Part shown: piece by piece, positions 50,370 through 62,414 of the stretch
Layout: the number at the start of each line of letters is the position of its first letter
Numbering within the stretch: position 1 is the first letter of the stretch
NCBI GenBank assembly: GCA_936432065.2
Contig: OW386285.2
Location: 141,389,235-141,453,234, forward strand
Length of the DNA: 64,000 bases
Direction: 5' to 3'
Origin: Rutpela maculata
Taxonomy: Eukaryota > Arthropoda > Insecta > Coleoptera > Cerambycidae
Made by a program: the position numbers and the translations under genes
Notes under the pieces: generated by a model
What the model was told of the DNA's origin: nothing
What the model saw: only the letters and a program-made list of their open reading frames with translations
The model's database searches: none

Positions 50370-51735
50370 CGGAAGCGACTTATTTCATCTGATAGGGGGT
50401 CTAATATGCAATACTAAGTCACTTCTTGCTTCTTGCTTCTTGCCAGATACGTGTCGTTCACCCCCTAGAAGAGGGTATCGAAGGGAGAAACATTCAGTTG
50501 TCTAACTCGGTAATCCTTTGAGCTATCAGATTCTTTTGGACTTCAAATCAAATTTTCGTAATTTAAAGGAGAACGAAAAAGTTTGTTACCATATATATAT
50601 CGAGAATTCTATAGTTACCAAGAAAAATTTCACTTAATTTAAAATATTGCGGTAACTCTATACCTTTCAACATATATTGTAATAAACTTTTTTTATTCTC
50701 CTTTAAATTACGATAATTTTGATGTCCGAAATTATCTGATTGCTCAGAGGGTTACCGATGAGTTATGAGCCAAATTTTTTTCAGCTGCCCAGGGCACCAA
50801 GGCAGCCATTCTTTTCACTTCCCCAGTGACGTAACTTCACCAACATTACCTCTTCTATCTTCCCTAGCTTAACCAGCTCTGCAGTTGGGCATGCTTGGAT
50901 TAGTCAGATATGACAGATAAAATCAAAGAATATAAAGGTTAGGGTTTATTGTTAAAAATAATTATAAGACATGAAATGGAAAATCTTAACATAGAGATTA
51001 ATGGTATCCCTTCACCATTACAGAGCATGAAGTGATAGAAAATATAATAAATGGTGGGTACAAAATTATACAATAATATAATAAAATTTTACTAATGTTT
51101 ACTACATAATTATACGTTAATTTTATTTATTGTGTTGTGTTTTGATACTATTTAACATCATTTTTAAGTCACTGCATTATATCAACTAAAAGTACATAAT
51201 CTATTTGTATATAATGATTTCTCAAAGTTACTTATATGTCGAAGAAATGTTGAAAAACAATTTACTAAAGGATTATAGGATACACAAATTACGAAAAATG
51301 TCCATCATTGTTGTTAATATCGCTCTTTATTGAACAATATTATGTTTGATAAAGATATCGGCTGTTTGTTCGCCTAATAAATATGGCGTTAAATCATCAA
51401 ATATTAATTGACTAGCTGCTACTTTAATTTTTTTAGTTACACACATCTTTTCTACATATAAACAAACAACGTAACCTCAATGAACTGAAATTTTTCAATT
51501 CAAGTTTGTGTCTTCAAAATGACGTATTTTGCCACCACCACCTGCCCTAAACAACTGCACTTGGTACAGCTGGGCGGCTGAAAAGAATATGGCTACAGCC
51601 AGTTGAATATTTCTCCCTTCGAGGGGGTGTGGGGGGCGTGGGGGGTGAACGACACTTATCTGGGTTGGCCTAGAAGTGACTTTGTGTTGTATGTATTAGA
51701 CAACCTATCAGATGAAATAGGTCGCTTACGACTAT
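50370..51735. mobile_element. Palindromic MITE-like element, 1.36 kb
   Basis: Arms 50370-50510 and 51600-51735 are inverted: acttatttcatctgatag / ctatcagatgaaataggt, cgtgtcgttcaccccct / gggggtgaacgacac, cttcgaagg-type blocks. A second, inner pair is attctcctttaaattacg (50690) against cgtaatttaaaggagaac (50557). The interior is AT-rich with no ORF. The ORF at 51603 is made by the arm. Confidence 0.6.
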
Positions 51736-51739
51736 TAGA

Positions 51740-53640
51740 TTTAATGAAGAATTTTTTATTTATTTTTATGAAAATTGGTAGTTTGAGAACAACACAAATA
51801 TGTAACAGACAATATTTTAATTGCTTTGTTCTCAAATTAATAAAAAAATTACTAGCAGGCTACATTTTTTCTCAAATACTATAAATTTTCGTAAAAATTT
51901 CTAAGTACTACTATAGAAAAAGTTTCAAAATTAAATACTGAATTGCTTAAAGTAAAACTTGAAGATCAATTGAATTAAAATATTCTGCGAATATTCCGTA
52001 GTGACACACCCCCTATAAATATCGCGTAGTATTTAACTTCAACTTATTATCAATTAAGGTTTTTAAGGTTCCTAATATGAGTGAGGCATTTCAACTTTTG
52101 ATGAGTGTATACCTACCTACTAAGTGACAATTTGTATAAAAAAATTCACCTTGCTCGGTTACGTAATTCAAAAATATTTTATATATACGTATAAAATTAA
52201 GAGTTTGCTTTCACGTCTTTCGAAAAATAGGTAGGTAATCGAAAATAATTTCAAAACAGAGAAATAATCGATAGATATCCAAGATTTTGACAAAGTATAT
52301 ATAGTTCATAATATTTTTATAAAAAGAGTATAGGTACTGCCTCGTCGTTTTTACTTACCTGCAACTAAGTTGAAATTAAATTTTTATTTTACATCGACAG
52401 CCTATGTAATTTACTGCACTAAAAACATACTGGGCCATTTTTTTCAAAATATGAATATATTATAACTTATCCGTTGAATAACAATATCGATTCATTTATT
52501 TTATTAATAAAATAAAACAATTAACCTGCTTTCAGTTTTAGGTTAAATCGATTTTAAAGCCATCACATTTAACTGACATTATATAACATTTCAATTTAAA
52601 GATTCAGTTAAGTACTTTAAAACAAAACCTAATGGTTACCGCCAAATACAATACGATTTGTTGTAAATGCGATTAAAAGTTTAATATAATTAGTCTGATA
52701 CTTACATAAAACGAAAAAGAGTCCTAGGAAAACGTATATAATAATGGCACTTCCAAACATTTTCAATAATTATTTTATTATCCCAACACATATACAATAT
52801 ATTGTCTGTTTTTAATTACGGGCCGGTATAAACTGATTTGAAAAGTACGATATCGACGTGTCGCTTTTTATCCGACATTTAGGAGCGTTTGGTAGAAACT
52901 ATGACGTCATGGTGGATGTCCCCCCTCTGCGACGCTGGTACGTCACGAAGCGTCGGATCGATTAAAGTGCCAGTCGGTGCAACGTTTCCGGAAAACGTAG
53001 GGTGGCTTTTGGGATTGAAAAATCTAGGACTGCGCAGAGGTGTATCGGTCAAAGGTGCAGTATGATCATGTAATGGACAGGTTATAGATGTCCTCGAGAA
53101 AGAAAGAAATTAAGTAGCTATTCATCAATCAATATTTTTTCATTTTGAACTCGTGTTAAAATTATGAAATAATATTTCAGATTTTGATGTTTTAAATTCT
53201 ATCTTAATAGCATTCTGTTAAACAACTGTCTAAATGAATTTAAATCTGTACAGAGTGATTCATCAGTAATGCTACAACACTTAAAATATTAATATTTTAG
53301 CAATCACGCCTTAACGAAATGTTGATAGGTAAAAAGATACAGGATGCCACAGAAAAAATGGATTTTTTTAGTTTCCTTTGCAATATAATGATTTTTTAAT
53401 TTTTTGTGTGAAATTTGATGTGTGCGGGTTGTTTGGGATAGGAAATCATCACACACCTTCAATTTTGGTCTAGCTATTGGTGTTAGTATTTCAGATATTA
53501 AAACAAAGCAAATAATAATGCCCTTTTAACTAGTTGGCATAAATAACTTTATTCAAAATGGTAAACAATGTATTACAAATAATAAGAACTATAACACCAA
53601 TAAGAACAACATAACAACGAATATTACCTTATATAAGAAT
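51740..53640. other. No gene recognised
   Basis: AT-rich. A GC-richer patch at 52855-53060 (tgacgtcatggtggatgtcc, gtgccagtcggtgcaacg) has no ORF or RNA signature I can name. Confidence 0.5.
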
Positions 53641-53646
53641 AAATAG

Positions 53647-54720
53647 TTAATTTAATAAATGTTCAACATGACCATCACATTTTTGTGAACGTTTATTTGG
53701 AGACTGTCTAACTTTAAATAACGATTCTCTGTCCTGTTTAATACTTTCCACAGCTTCACAATTTCCTCGTAGTTCCTCGCTGGTATTTATGGTACCTTCG
53801 TATACTAAATACTTACCGAAGCCCCAAAAGAAAAGATCCAAATGATTGAGGTCCTGACTAGGAGGTGACCAAGTAAATTCACTTCTTCGAGCGATCCAAT
53901 GATGCGGATGATGCGTATTTAAATTATTATATACTTCTACTGAATAATGTGTTGGGGACTTGACCTGCATGTTGCTTAAATTTATCGTAACATCATATAA
54001 GATTCCAGAAAGAGTGTTACCATTCACCATTTAAATTTGATGGTAATTCAATTGGCCTTAGTACACAATCTTCAATGATGCACGCACATTTATTTTAAAT
54101 TCGTGCTGGAAGTGATTTTCTTTGGATAAATGGGGATTCTCAAGTTCCCACGAATGACTATTTCTCCAATTAAATATACCACTCTTTGTAAAAGTAGTCT
54201 CATCTGAAAACAATATCCGTTTCATAAATATTATCGTGACATAATTTTCTTGGTTACGCAAAAATAATGAAAACAGCGATCCTTGTGAAATATCACGAGG
54301 TAACACATTTTGCACTGGAGTAAAGTGATATGGTTTAAGTTTTTCTTTCTTTAATAACTTATAAATGAATGATTCACTTAAACGAGTTGCTGCCGATAAC
54401 CACCAGATACTTACTTGCGGATTTTCTACCACACGAACTAAAACGTGTTATTCTTGATCTACAGATATTCTTTTTGAAGCACCAGCGATATCACGTTTTA
54501 GGTGGGATGCACCTATTTTTCCCAAATGATCAGAAAGGTTTTTACATAACCTATCGTTATGCTGCTTTCTGTTTCGATACAGTTCTAAGTACCTTCGAAC
54601 ATCTGCATAACCACAAAAATGTACTTCCGAGTATACACAAACCATGTCTCTCATTTCAGAATTCAATAAAAATAAACAACATAAAGACTTAATTAAATAA
54701 TACTCACAAAATCTACTCAT
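53647..54720 (-). pseudogene. Tc1/IS630-type transposase, broken
   Basis: Three minus-strand frames cover one DDE transposase. The first (54720-54448) has RRYLELYRNRKQHNDR, the N-terminal helix-turn-helix region. The second (54432-54058) has NPQVSIWWLSAATRLSESFIYKLLKKEKLKPYH, then I-L-F-S-D-E-T-T-F-T (first catalytic Asp) and SWELENPH. The third (54030-53647) has L-N-T-H-H-P-H-H-W-I, P-P-S-Q-D-L-N-H-L-D-L-F-F-W-G and a C-terminal R-S-P-N-K-R-S-Q-K-C-D-G-H-V-E-H-L. The second catalytic Asp region (QHDGAP-like) is degraded. Terminal repeats were not found with confidence. Inactive. Confidence 0.75.
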
Positions 54721-54817
54721 AGTCGTAGAGTTTTATGTATTATCTTTATTAGTCCAGATTCTGGAGACGTTTATCTTTCAGTCCTAAGTACCTGCCAGAC
54801 ATACAGCTGAAAAGTAT

Positions 54818-55240
54818 TGTGATGTGTTCCCCTTCAATTAATTCAGATGTATTTGCACCTATTCGAGAAAGAACCTACCAGTAGTAGTTCTAGAGTGATG
54901 TCATCTGGAATTATCTAGAGAATGGTGGCGTCATCACAGAAAAATCGAGATCTGTCATTTTTAGGTATAAAAGACCGACCGCATTCTCGGCGAGTAGTTC
55001 AAAAAGTATGTATAGAAAGTTATGAAGTTTCGAAAAGTGAGGTTAAGAATACAAAGTGAAAACAAAGTGATAAACATTGTTATTTTTTTAGTCAGTAAAA
55101 TTCATTTAAGTTAGCAATCAGTATTGTGAATTATACAGTAAATTATTTAATAAAGTGTGTTAGTGGACAATCTCTTGTTATAATTTTTGGAACTCACGGA
55201 ATTTGCGAGGGTGGTTTCCTAGGAGTGGAAACACGTTACA
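54818..55240 (+). repeat. 5' LTR of the Gypsy element
   Basis: 423 bp, TGTGATG...TTACA. Contains TATAAAAG at about 54966-54973, a likely core promoter, and AATAAAG at about 55149. Confidence 0.93.
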
Positions 55241-55243
55241 AAT

Positions 55244-55261
55244 TGGTGTCAGAAGTGGAAT
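55244..55261 (+). promoter_or_regulatory. Gypsy primer-binding site
   Basis: TGGTGTCAGAAGTGGAA three bases after the LTR, a common Gypsy primer site in insects. Confidence 0.75.
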
Positions 55262-55683
55262 TTTATGACTAGAGGAGCTCTGAAGTTGTGTTGGAGCGTT
55301 CGAGAAGTATTCTCGAGGGTTAGTGCTAACACAGAGGACTAATTTACTGGACATTGTTCGAGGGTTATTTTCGAACAGGAAAATAGTGTTAAGTGCATTT
55401 TTGAGACATTGTAGAACATTTTAATTAGGACCTTAGTGTAATAATTAAATCCTTTAAACTGAGTAATGATAGAGACATTGAGAAAGACTCATTTGTGTTA
55501 GTGCGTGAAAAATTTCTGGAACATTTCTATTTGGACAATAGTGGAGATTATTAAATTCTCTGGATTGGATAGTGACAAAAGACTCTGGATAAGACTTTTT
55601 CGTGCTAGTTCAAAATTTTTCTGGAAAGTTCGATTACCGATATTGACGTGGCAGTTAAATTTATTTTATTTTAACATAATCGT

Positions 55684-56810
55684 ATGCCCATTACAACAAG
55701 AAGCATGGCTACGGAGAAACAAATGAAGGACCTACTTGCGGAATTTACGAGGATGATGGCACAGCAGCGCTAGGAGGAGGAAAAGCGACGTCAGGAAGAA
55801 AAAGAAGAACAAGAGAGAAGACGCCAGGATGACAAAGTAGAACAGGAGAAAAGACGTCAAGAAGAAAAAGACGAATTGAGAAAAATTATGGAAGACTTGA
55901 AAATACGACAGCAAGAGGAGAAAGAAGAACAAGAAAAGCGACGTCAAGAAGAAAAAGAAGAGCAGCAAAGAAGACGTCAAGAAGAAGAGAAACGGCGACA
56001 AAAAGAAAATGACGAATTAAGGAAAATTATAGAGAAACAGCAGAATGCCTTTATGTCAGCCACTGAAGAACTCAAAAATAAGATTGAAGTAAAAATGGAC
56101 AAGGTCGAGGAGGAAGTAGGTGAAGTCAAAGGAGAAGTAAGTGAAGTTAAAGAGAAAGTAAACAAGTTCGAAGAAGAAGTCAAAGGAGAAATAGACCGGC
56201 TTAAACGACAGTTGAGAGACAGAGGAAGCCAGCAGGTGGTATCATCAGGTCAGCGTCTTTTGACGGCCAAAGTTCCTGGACGACGTACAAGAGGCAGTTT
56301 GAGGCAGCAGCGTGTGCGAACAACTGGAATAATGAAGAGAAGGCTATGGCATTAGTCCTGGCATTAAGAGGCCAAGCATCGGAGTTGCTCCAGACAGTCC
56401 CGGTAGATCAACAACAGAACTTCAGAGTTTTAGAAGCTGCCTTAGATCTGCGATATTGCGATCAGCACCTTGCCCAAGTATACCAGGCTCAGCTGAAGTC
56501 GCGTGTTCAAAAAGCTGGAGAAAGTCTGCAAGAATTTGAAGCTGCGGTAGAAAGACTGGCACACCTGGCGTATCTCAATGCGCCAAGAGAATTCAAGGAG
56601 CAATTAGCCGTGGGAGCATTCCTAGATGGGATAAGGGACGAAGAGATCAGGCGAGTCCTCAGGATATCCCGATATAATAGTAGCAGCGAAGCCTTGGTGC
56701 GGGCACTTGAAGTAGAAGCCGCATATAGAGATACCTCCAAGGTCGAGAGTGCGAGCTGTGACTCTCGAAGTATCGCAACCAGAAATGAACCAGAACCTTA
56801 TGTTGACTGA
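55684..56810 (+). pseudogene. Gypsy gag, broken by a stop and frameshift
   Basis: Starts ATG 55684. After about 28 codons an in-frame TAG (about 55771) interrupts it. It then continues in the same frame as a long charged coiled coil (repeats of R-R-Q-E-E-K-E-E-Q) to about 56230. A shift near 56240 moves the capsid-like part to another frame (MALVLALRGQASELLQ, LQEFEAAVERLAHLAY, EQLAVGAFLDGI), ending at 56810. The capsid segment with RxxAxxxLxxG-type spacing is typical of Gypsy gag. The stop and the shift make it non-functional without suppression. Confidence 0.85.
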
Positions 56811-58278
56811 GATGCAGAAAATGTTTACCAAATTATTTGATAAACTGGATGACCTCGGAAAGCAGAAAAAACAGCAAAACGAAGGAAAGCCGAGTGGTGG
56901 TATTAAATGTTACAACTGCGGCAAGGTGGGACATATGAAACGAGACTGTCGACAGCAGAACTCGGAGAGTCGAGTAAATGCTGTGAATCTTGAAGAGAAG
57001 CAGGAAAACAGTACCAGGGGGATTGTGCTGGCTAGGGAATGCAGTGACCCCAGAGAAATAAAGATTTCCCAGCTTCGAGAAATTTCGAATAGTCTTCTGT
57101 TAGAAAGCTATGTGAATGGAAGAAAATGTTTGTTTACCATCGACACAGGTACTACGTCATCAATAGTACGGCCAGGATTTATATCGGGTATAAAGATTAA
57201 TAAGAGGCAAAATGAAGTGATCGTCCGGACAGCTACGGGGGACAGGGCTACGGTTCATGGAGAAGTAGACCTGGGTTTGCAGATTGGACAATTAAGGTTT
57301 GACCACAGGGTCATCGTGGCTGACATCAAGGATGACTTCATTTTGGGACTGGACATCATGGAACAGTATGGATTTATTGTTGACGTAGGAAAGCGAGTCT
57401 TAAGGATTGGGAACGAACAATTTATTCTGTCAAAAATGAATGACCAATGCCAGAAAACGAGGCTATTGACAACGAAGGAAGTCGAGACTCCTGCATTATC
57501 CAGAAAACCCAACAAGGAAGATTGCAAGCGCTACCCTCAGGTGAGAAAATTGCCGAACATGGTTGAAGTCAACACTGTCAAGGTCGATCTTCCAGACAGT
57601 TGGCCAAAGAAAACTCTGAGGCAAGAGCAATTGCGCGATGTAGAAATCGGACCCATGTTGAGAGCAAAAGAAGGCGGAACGCGTCCAGCATGGAAGGATG
57701 TTTCCAACAAAGAAGTGGGGCTGAAGGCTTTATGGTCACAATGGGATTCACTTACGGTCGTAGATGGTCTTTTGAGGAGAGCATGGGAAAGCCCAGATGG
57801 GAAGCAGGTTACCATGCGTCTAGTGATTCCCAGGTGTCGTGTACCAGAAATACTCCAGGAAGCGCATAATGAAACGTCCAGCAGACACTTCGGCATAAAC
57901 AAGACATTGAGTAGAGCACGGGAACAGTTCTATTGGGTTAATAGTCGCCAGGATGTGGAGGCCTGGTGTCGCAAGTGTAATAATTGTGCTGCCCGTGGGG
58001 AACCATTTTCCTTGAGCAACTACAGAAATGGAAGTCGAGAACAGCCGAAGAATGACCGAGAGCAGATGAACAAAACTAGTAACCGATTGAAGGCTCGTTA
58101 TGATCAGAATGCCAGTACAAGGGGATTCAAGGTGGGGGATCTGGTTTGGCTGTACAACCCACAGCGGAAGGAATGGAGATCCCGAAACTTCAACCTCCTT
58201 GGGATGGACCGTATACTGTTATTACCCGAATTAATGATGTCGTTTATCGGATTCAACGAAGCAAAAAGTCCAAGATGA
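56749..58278 (+). pseudogene. Gypsy nucleocapsid-protease-integrase fragment fused by internal deletion
   Basis: An open frame of 509 codons. Residues 54-67 are a CCHC knuckle (CYNCGKVGHMKRDC). The aspartic protease has Asp-Thr-Gly at 132-134 (FTIDTGTTSSI) and ILGLDIMEQYG around 203-213. The RT and RNase H that should follow are absent. The frame goes straight to the integrase HHCC module (EAHNETSSRHFG ... AWCRKCNNCAARG) and then, without the DDE core, to the C-terminal RYDQNASTRGFKVGDLVWLYNP. The deletions are in frame, which is why the ORF looks intact. Confidence 0.88.
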
Positions 58279-58352
58279 AGATCGTACATTTGGATAGACT
58301 GGCAAAATACACCGATGATTCCAAATTGCCTGACCGGGACGTTCAGGCTTAA
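58146..58352 (+). pseudogene. Gypsy integrase C-terminal end in a shifted frame
   Basis: Overlaps the end of the previous frame. Reads PPWDGPYTVITRINDVVYRIQ and KIVHLDRLAKYTDD, the usual integrase tail (GPY motif). A one-base shift near 58190 separates it from the upstream fragment. Ends eight bases before the polypurine tract. Confidence 0.8.
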
Positions 58353-58363
58353 GGAGGGGGCAG
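58351..58363 (+). promoter_or_regulatory. Gypsy polypurine tract
   Basis: AAGGAGGGGGCAG directly ahead of the 3' LTR. Confidence 0.75.
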
Positions 58364-58782
58364 TGTGATGTGTTGCAATTCCTTCAATTAATTCAGATGT
58401 ATTTGCACCTACTCGAGAAAGAACCTACTAGTAGTAGTTCTAGAGTGATGACATCTGAAATTATCTAGAGAATGGTGGCGTCATCACAGAAAAATCGAGA
58501 TCTGCCATTTTTAGGTATAAAAGACCGACCGCATTCTCGGCGAGTAGTTCAAAAAGTATAGAAAGTTATGAAGTTTCGAAAAGTGAGGTTAAGAATACAA
58601 AGTAAAAACAAAGTGATAAACATTGTTTTTTAGTCAGTAGAGTTCATTTAAGTTAGTAATCAGTATTGTGAAGTATGCAGCAAATTATTTAATAAAGTGT
58701 GTTAGTGGACAATCTCTTGTTATAATTTTTGGAACTCACGGAATTTGCGAGGGTGGTTTCCTAGGGGTGGAAACACGTTACA
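58364..58782 (+). repeat. 3' LTR of the Gypsy element
   Basis: 419 bp, same termini as the 5' LTR. Differences include cccc to caatt near its start and a 4-base loss in the aaaagtatgtat stretch. Confidence 0.93.
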
Positions 58783-58786
58783 GTAT

Positions 58787-59640
58787 CGTGCTCGATGTAA
58801 AATTGTCTGCTGAATCCAAATCCGGAGAGCGCATAAAAATCGGAGGTTGCCTTCAACCCTTAATCCACGAATTTACCCTCATTTCGGAAATTGTGAAAAA
58901 TTTAATTTTTAAAATATACCTTTCGTTTTCTCCCACAAAACATAAGCTAAAAATCTATTCTTTCTTAAATTGTAGCTTACTTAATGCAATAGTGTAGTCA
59001 AAACACATCTATTATTTATAAAAAAATTAGAAAAAAATATCACGTGAACCTCTACGCAGTCGGCGCATTGAAAAATGAAGCAGGCTAGATTTTTTTTTAT
59101 TTCGAGAAATTGACAAAAAATATATCGTTCGAAATTACAAGAAAATACCAAAATTATTTTTAGTGATTGATTCATATCAATATCTTGAGTGAAACGGAAG
59201 ATATGATTTTTTTTAATTTGGCCGTTCTGTGATCGAGCGCGCTACGAATCGAAACCGACATTTGCGAGCACTCATTTGCGTTATACATATTTAGGTATTT
59301 GGTACTGTATTAGTAGGTACAATATTCCTGTGTTACATTTTACCGGATTTTTTGTTTAAAATATGTAGTTATTAATATAGTTGTTTAAAATGCCTTAGCC
59401 TTAGATTTAATTTTCATCATAACTTTAGAAACACTTAAATTATTATGAGTGCAGGTACCTAACCTGTATAAATAAAAGTGTCTCTAAATATGATAAGCGT
59501 AGCAAAATACATTACAATTAATAATTAGAAATTACTATAATTATTATCAGTTTATATCTTGAAAAATGCGAAGATTCATAACCGTGCCGATATAGTCATA
59601 TTCTCCATACTAAAATCTTGTGTTTTAGAAGAGCAGCAAT
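58787..59640. other. No gene recognised
   Basis: AT-rich flank of the Gypsy insertion. Short ORFs have no recognisable features. Confidence 0.5.
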
Positions 59641-59689
59641 AGTGGCAAGTAACAGATTTTTTTTGTTGTCGTTGTTTGTGTGAATCAAA

Positions 59690-60196
59690 ATGAAAGTAAA
59701 ATTGTGCCTTCAAGAGTTCGATTCGTATTTGTTCTGCAATAAAATAATTGAAGACGCAGCAACAGGCACTCATACCTCTTCTCCTTACAGCGACACTTTT
59801 TATGTCTACCTAGCACTTAGTGGGTGGGATAACACACGCTACACATTTAGGAAGGGAAAAAAGACAGAATTTAAGACGGCAATTGAAAATTGAGAAACAC
59901 TCAATCCTCTGGCAAAATATATAAATGAAGTGGACTATTGCAACGTCATGAAATTTATAAACACTGGCTCCATATTCTTTAAATGCCTGTATGGTCACTC
60001 ACTTTTCCACGTAAGCCTTAACGAACTAAGGACACATTTATTTTTAAACTGCAACAGCGATATAGAGTTTTACCACCTACTGAAGACGCATTTTATTAAC
60101 ATGCCAATATACGTGCCTATACACTTCTTATTTAAAAGAAAACAGGTAACATGTCTCCAAAACTTCCAGACGTTCTTCAGTATGATTAGATATTGA
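59690..60196 (+). pseudogene. Unrecognised coding-like stretch with one in-frame TGA
   Basis: One frame is open from ATG 59690 to 60196 except for a TGA at 59891-59893. The combined length is about 168 codons. Composition is protein-like rather than low-complexity (VKLCLQEFDSYLFCNK; YCNVMKFINTGSIFFKCLYGH; NELRTHLFLNCNSDIEFYHL). I recognise no family. It may be a fragment of a transposon ORF or a host exon. The + strand also has acceptor-like tracts nearby, but no full exon structure is convincing. Confidence 0.3.
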
Positions 60197-60429
60197 CAAA
60201 AGGTGTACTGATACCTACCATGTGTCAGGAACAATCGAAGCCAGTCATTTCTAAGTAGTCGTTTGCAAGCGTAAGAATATTATTTGTAACAAGAGGTGTT
60301 TGTAAGAGAACTAGAGAACTGGTCTTGCATTATTATTGTTTTTAGGTAAATGTACTGATGAAAACTTAAAATTACAATAATTTTTAATTATTAATTGTAA
60401 TGTATTTCGCTTAGCTAATATAAATACAA

Positions 60430-60737
60430 ACCACTGCCTAAGGAATCACTACTTCCACATTCAGATTTTCTATCCAAGACTCTTTCAAGTCCCCCACCCC
60501 ATTATTAAGTTTAAAAAAAATTAGGCCTTTGTTGTACACAAACTAAATCACATTTTTTTACCCATTTAATAATGGTGTGGCGGTGGTAATGAGGGTGGTA
60601 GTGGGGTAGATGTTACTAAAATTTTTTGAGATCTTGGCTTCTTGTACAAACACTAAATCCAAATTTTATGAACTCTTGTTTGCTTTACTTATTTACCCCC
60701 ATTTACTCACATATACCCCCAACCCTTCAAGGGAATA
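60430..60737 (+). repeat. 0.67-kb interspersed repeat, copy 3 (truncated)
   Basis: Starts ccactgcctaaggaatcac-tacttccacattcag and keeps the ggtggtaa/gggtggta blocks. It is cut at 60737 where the next repeat begins. Confidence 0.7.
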
Positions 60738-60985
60738 ATCTAATATATAAAAACTAGCTGACCCAGCAAACGTTGTTTTGCCATATAAATTATAAATTTT
60801 TGTCCAAAAAATAAAAAGAAAATTTCTGGATAGGGCCACCCTTATCACCTAAGGGTATAAAAAATAGCCTACGACCTATTCTCAGACCTACCAAATATAC
60901 ACCAAAAATTTCATAAAAATCGGTCAAGCCGTTTCGGAGGAGTTCGATAACAAACACTGTGACACGAGATTTTTATATATTAGAT
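60738..60985. repeat. Short interspersed repeat with ATCTAATATATAAAA ends
   Basis: Left end ATCTAATATATAAAA (60738) and right end TTTTATATATTAGAT (60985) are inverted. The interior has tagctgacccagcaaacg and ccgtttcggaggagttcg. Many arthropod genomes carry very similar repeats; whether the source is a LINE tail or a Helitron-like element I cannot tell. Confidence 0.6.
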
Positions 60986-61004
60986 CTCGTGTCACAGTGT
61001 TTTC
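60953..61004. repeat. Perfect hairpin at the repeat end
   Basis: acactgtgacacgagat and its exact complement atctcgtgtcacagtgt flank a 12-base AT loop. It arose where a second inverted fragment of the same repeat joins the first. Confidence 0.75.
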
Positions 61005-61009
61005 ACACA

Positions 61010-61597
61010 TTTCAGTTTAAAAAAATTACTGAAAATTGTTTAAAACAACTCTATTTGTGTGTTATGAAATAAGTTTTGTTCACTAAAATAGGTGGAACAA
61101 TTGTTTCAAAATAGTATATTTATGTAGTCAAGCATAGGCATTTAATTGATATACATAGATTCTTCACCGATATATTCACCATTGAAACGAGAGGAGTTTT
61201 TAAAGGATTTTCAAACACATTTGAAATATGCAGTATCATAATTAAACATGAATTAAAATAATTTTTTTTATAATTATCTCGTTTATAAGGACAAACAAAC
61301 TTCCATTTTTATGTAATAACAAATGTCAAATATGATCATATGTCAATAATTTGACAGAAAAATTTCCACTTATTAATTTCGCTCAGGGTACTCTGGAGGA
61401 TAAAAATTTCCGTAAATTTTTTGGGTTGCTATGGTAACAAAACCAAGAACAAACTTCTGATTGGCTAAAAAAGTGAGGTATGAAATTTTCACTGAAAAAA
61501 ATATCGTTTTTTTAATGTGATTTTTTTTCAAAATTCGTTAATAATAAAGTTTAAATAAATAAAATATTCAAAATTTATGCAGTTATATTTAATGTAT
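61010..61597. other. No gene recognised
   Basis: AT-rich, no coding signal on either strand. Confidence 0.5.
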
Positions 61598-61780
61598 TCA
61601 ATTCCCTCTCTGAGAGCCCCCTCTGGTCAGAGCGTCTGCCCGCCCGTTACCCTCGATGTTGCTGTGTCCAGGCAGCCAGAGAAACTTTACCCAGTTGGAT
61701 GAGCCAAGTTCACACAGAGCCTGTTTACAGTTTTGAACCCGGACTGATGCAAGAGCCTTGAGGGCCGCTTGACTATCGCC
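61598..61780 (-). pseudogene. LINE RNase H domain fragment
   Basis: A minus-strand frame without ATG reads G-D-S-Q-A-A-L-K-A-L, then NCKQALCELGSSNWVKFLWL, P-G-H-S-N-I-E-G-N-G-R-A-D and a TGA. D-S-Q-A-A and PGHxxIxGNxxAD are the catalytic Asp and His-region motifs of the RNase H in I/R1/LOA-type LINEs. About 60 codons survive. Confidence 0.8.
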
Positions 61781-62159
61781 ATATATGTATATATATTGAT
61801 TTCAATAGATGGAAATTTATTTGTGAGGCGCCACCATCTACCAATTAAATATTAACATCACACCTTTTGAGCATGGATAGCATTTACTTGCTAGAAAACT
61901 TATCAATGCAGGTTAATTCAGTTTTTTGAAATTTGATAATTTATTTTATTTAAATTAATATAGAGTGAAAACTTTATGACAATTTATTGAGTAAACCTGA
62001 AATTTTCAGTACAATGTTTCTTAAAATTAAATTAGAGTAATAGGCCTTTGATCTTTGTTTAAACTTTGGGAAATATTTAAATTTGTAATTGCAATTTTTA
62101 TTTAAAATATTTTGAAATGAAATAAATGAATATTAAAACAGAATTCTGATTTTATTTTT

Positions 62160-62414
62160 TATTTTAAGAGGTACCTGCGTATCGTTGCGTTATCTGTCGC
62201 TAGCTAACTTGTGGTTTCACCTGTTAACGTTGGATGTTACTACTCGTACGCCAAACCAGCGAGTCTAACTTCTCGATTCTTATTAGTTGCCGTTTTAGTT
62301 GATGTTTTATGTTTATAAACTCCGTACCTCCCTTCCTTGTGTTTCTTGAAATGTTTTATATAATTTTTGACTAATTTTCACTTCTAAAGGATACCAGCTG
62401 CTAATTTGACACAA
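62160..62414 (+). other. Possible first exon of a host transcript
   Basis: A relatively GC-balanced block in AT-rich surroundings ends at an excellent donor, CACAA|GTAAGT (62415). It could be a 5' untranslated exon. No ATG frame of note. Confidence 0.3.

Larger units (their letters stand above)
54814..58786 (+). mobile_element. Gypsy-type LTR retrotransposon, internally deleted
   Basis: A 3,965-bp element from TGTGATGTG (54818) to CGTTACA (58782), with GTAT duplicated at 54814-54817 and 58783-58786. It keeps both LTRs, primer site, gag, CCHC, protease, the integrase zinc module, the integrase tail and the polypurine tract. Reverse transcriptase, RNase H and the integrase core are missing, so it is a non-autonomous deletion derivative. 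LTRs differ at a modest number of sites (more than in the LARD). Confidence 0.93.

Noticed and set aside
55732..56001. Leu/Phe-rich minus-strand ORF
   Set aside because: Complement of the charged coiled-coil part of Gypsy gag.
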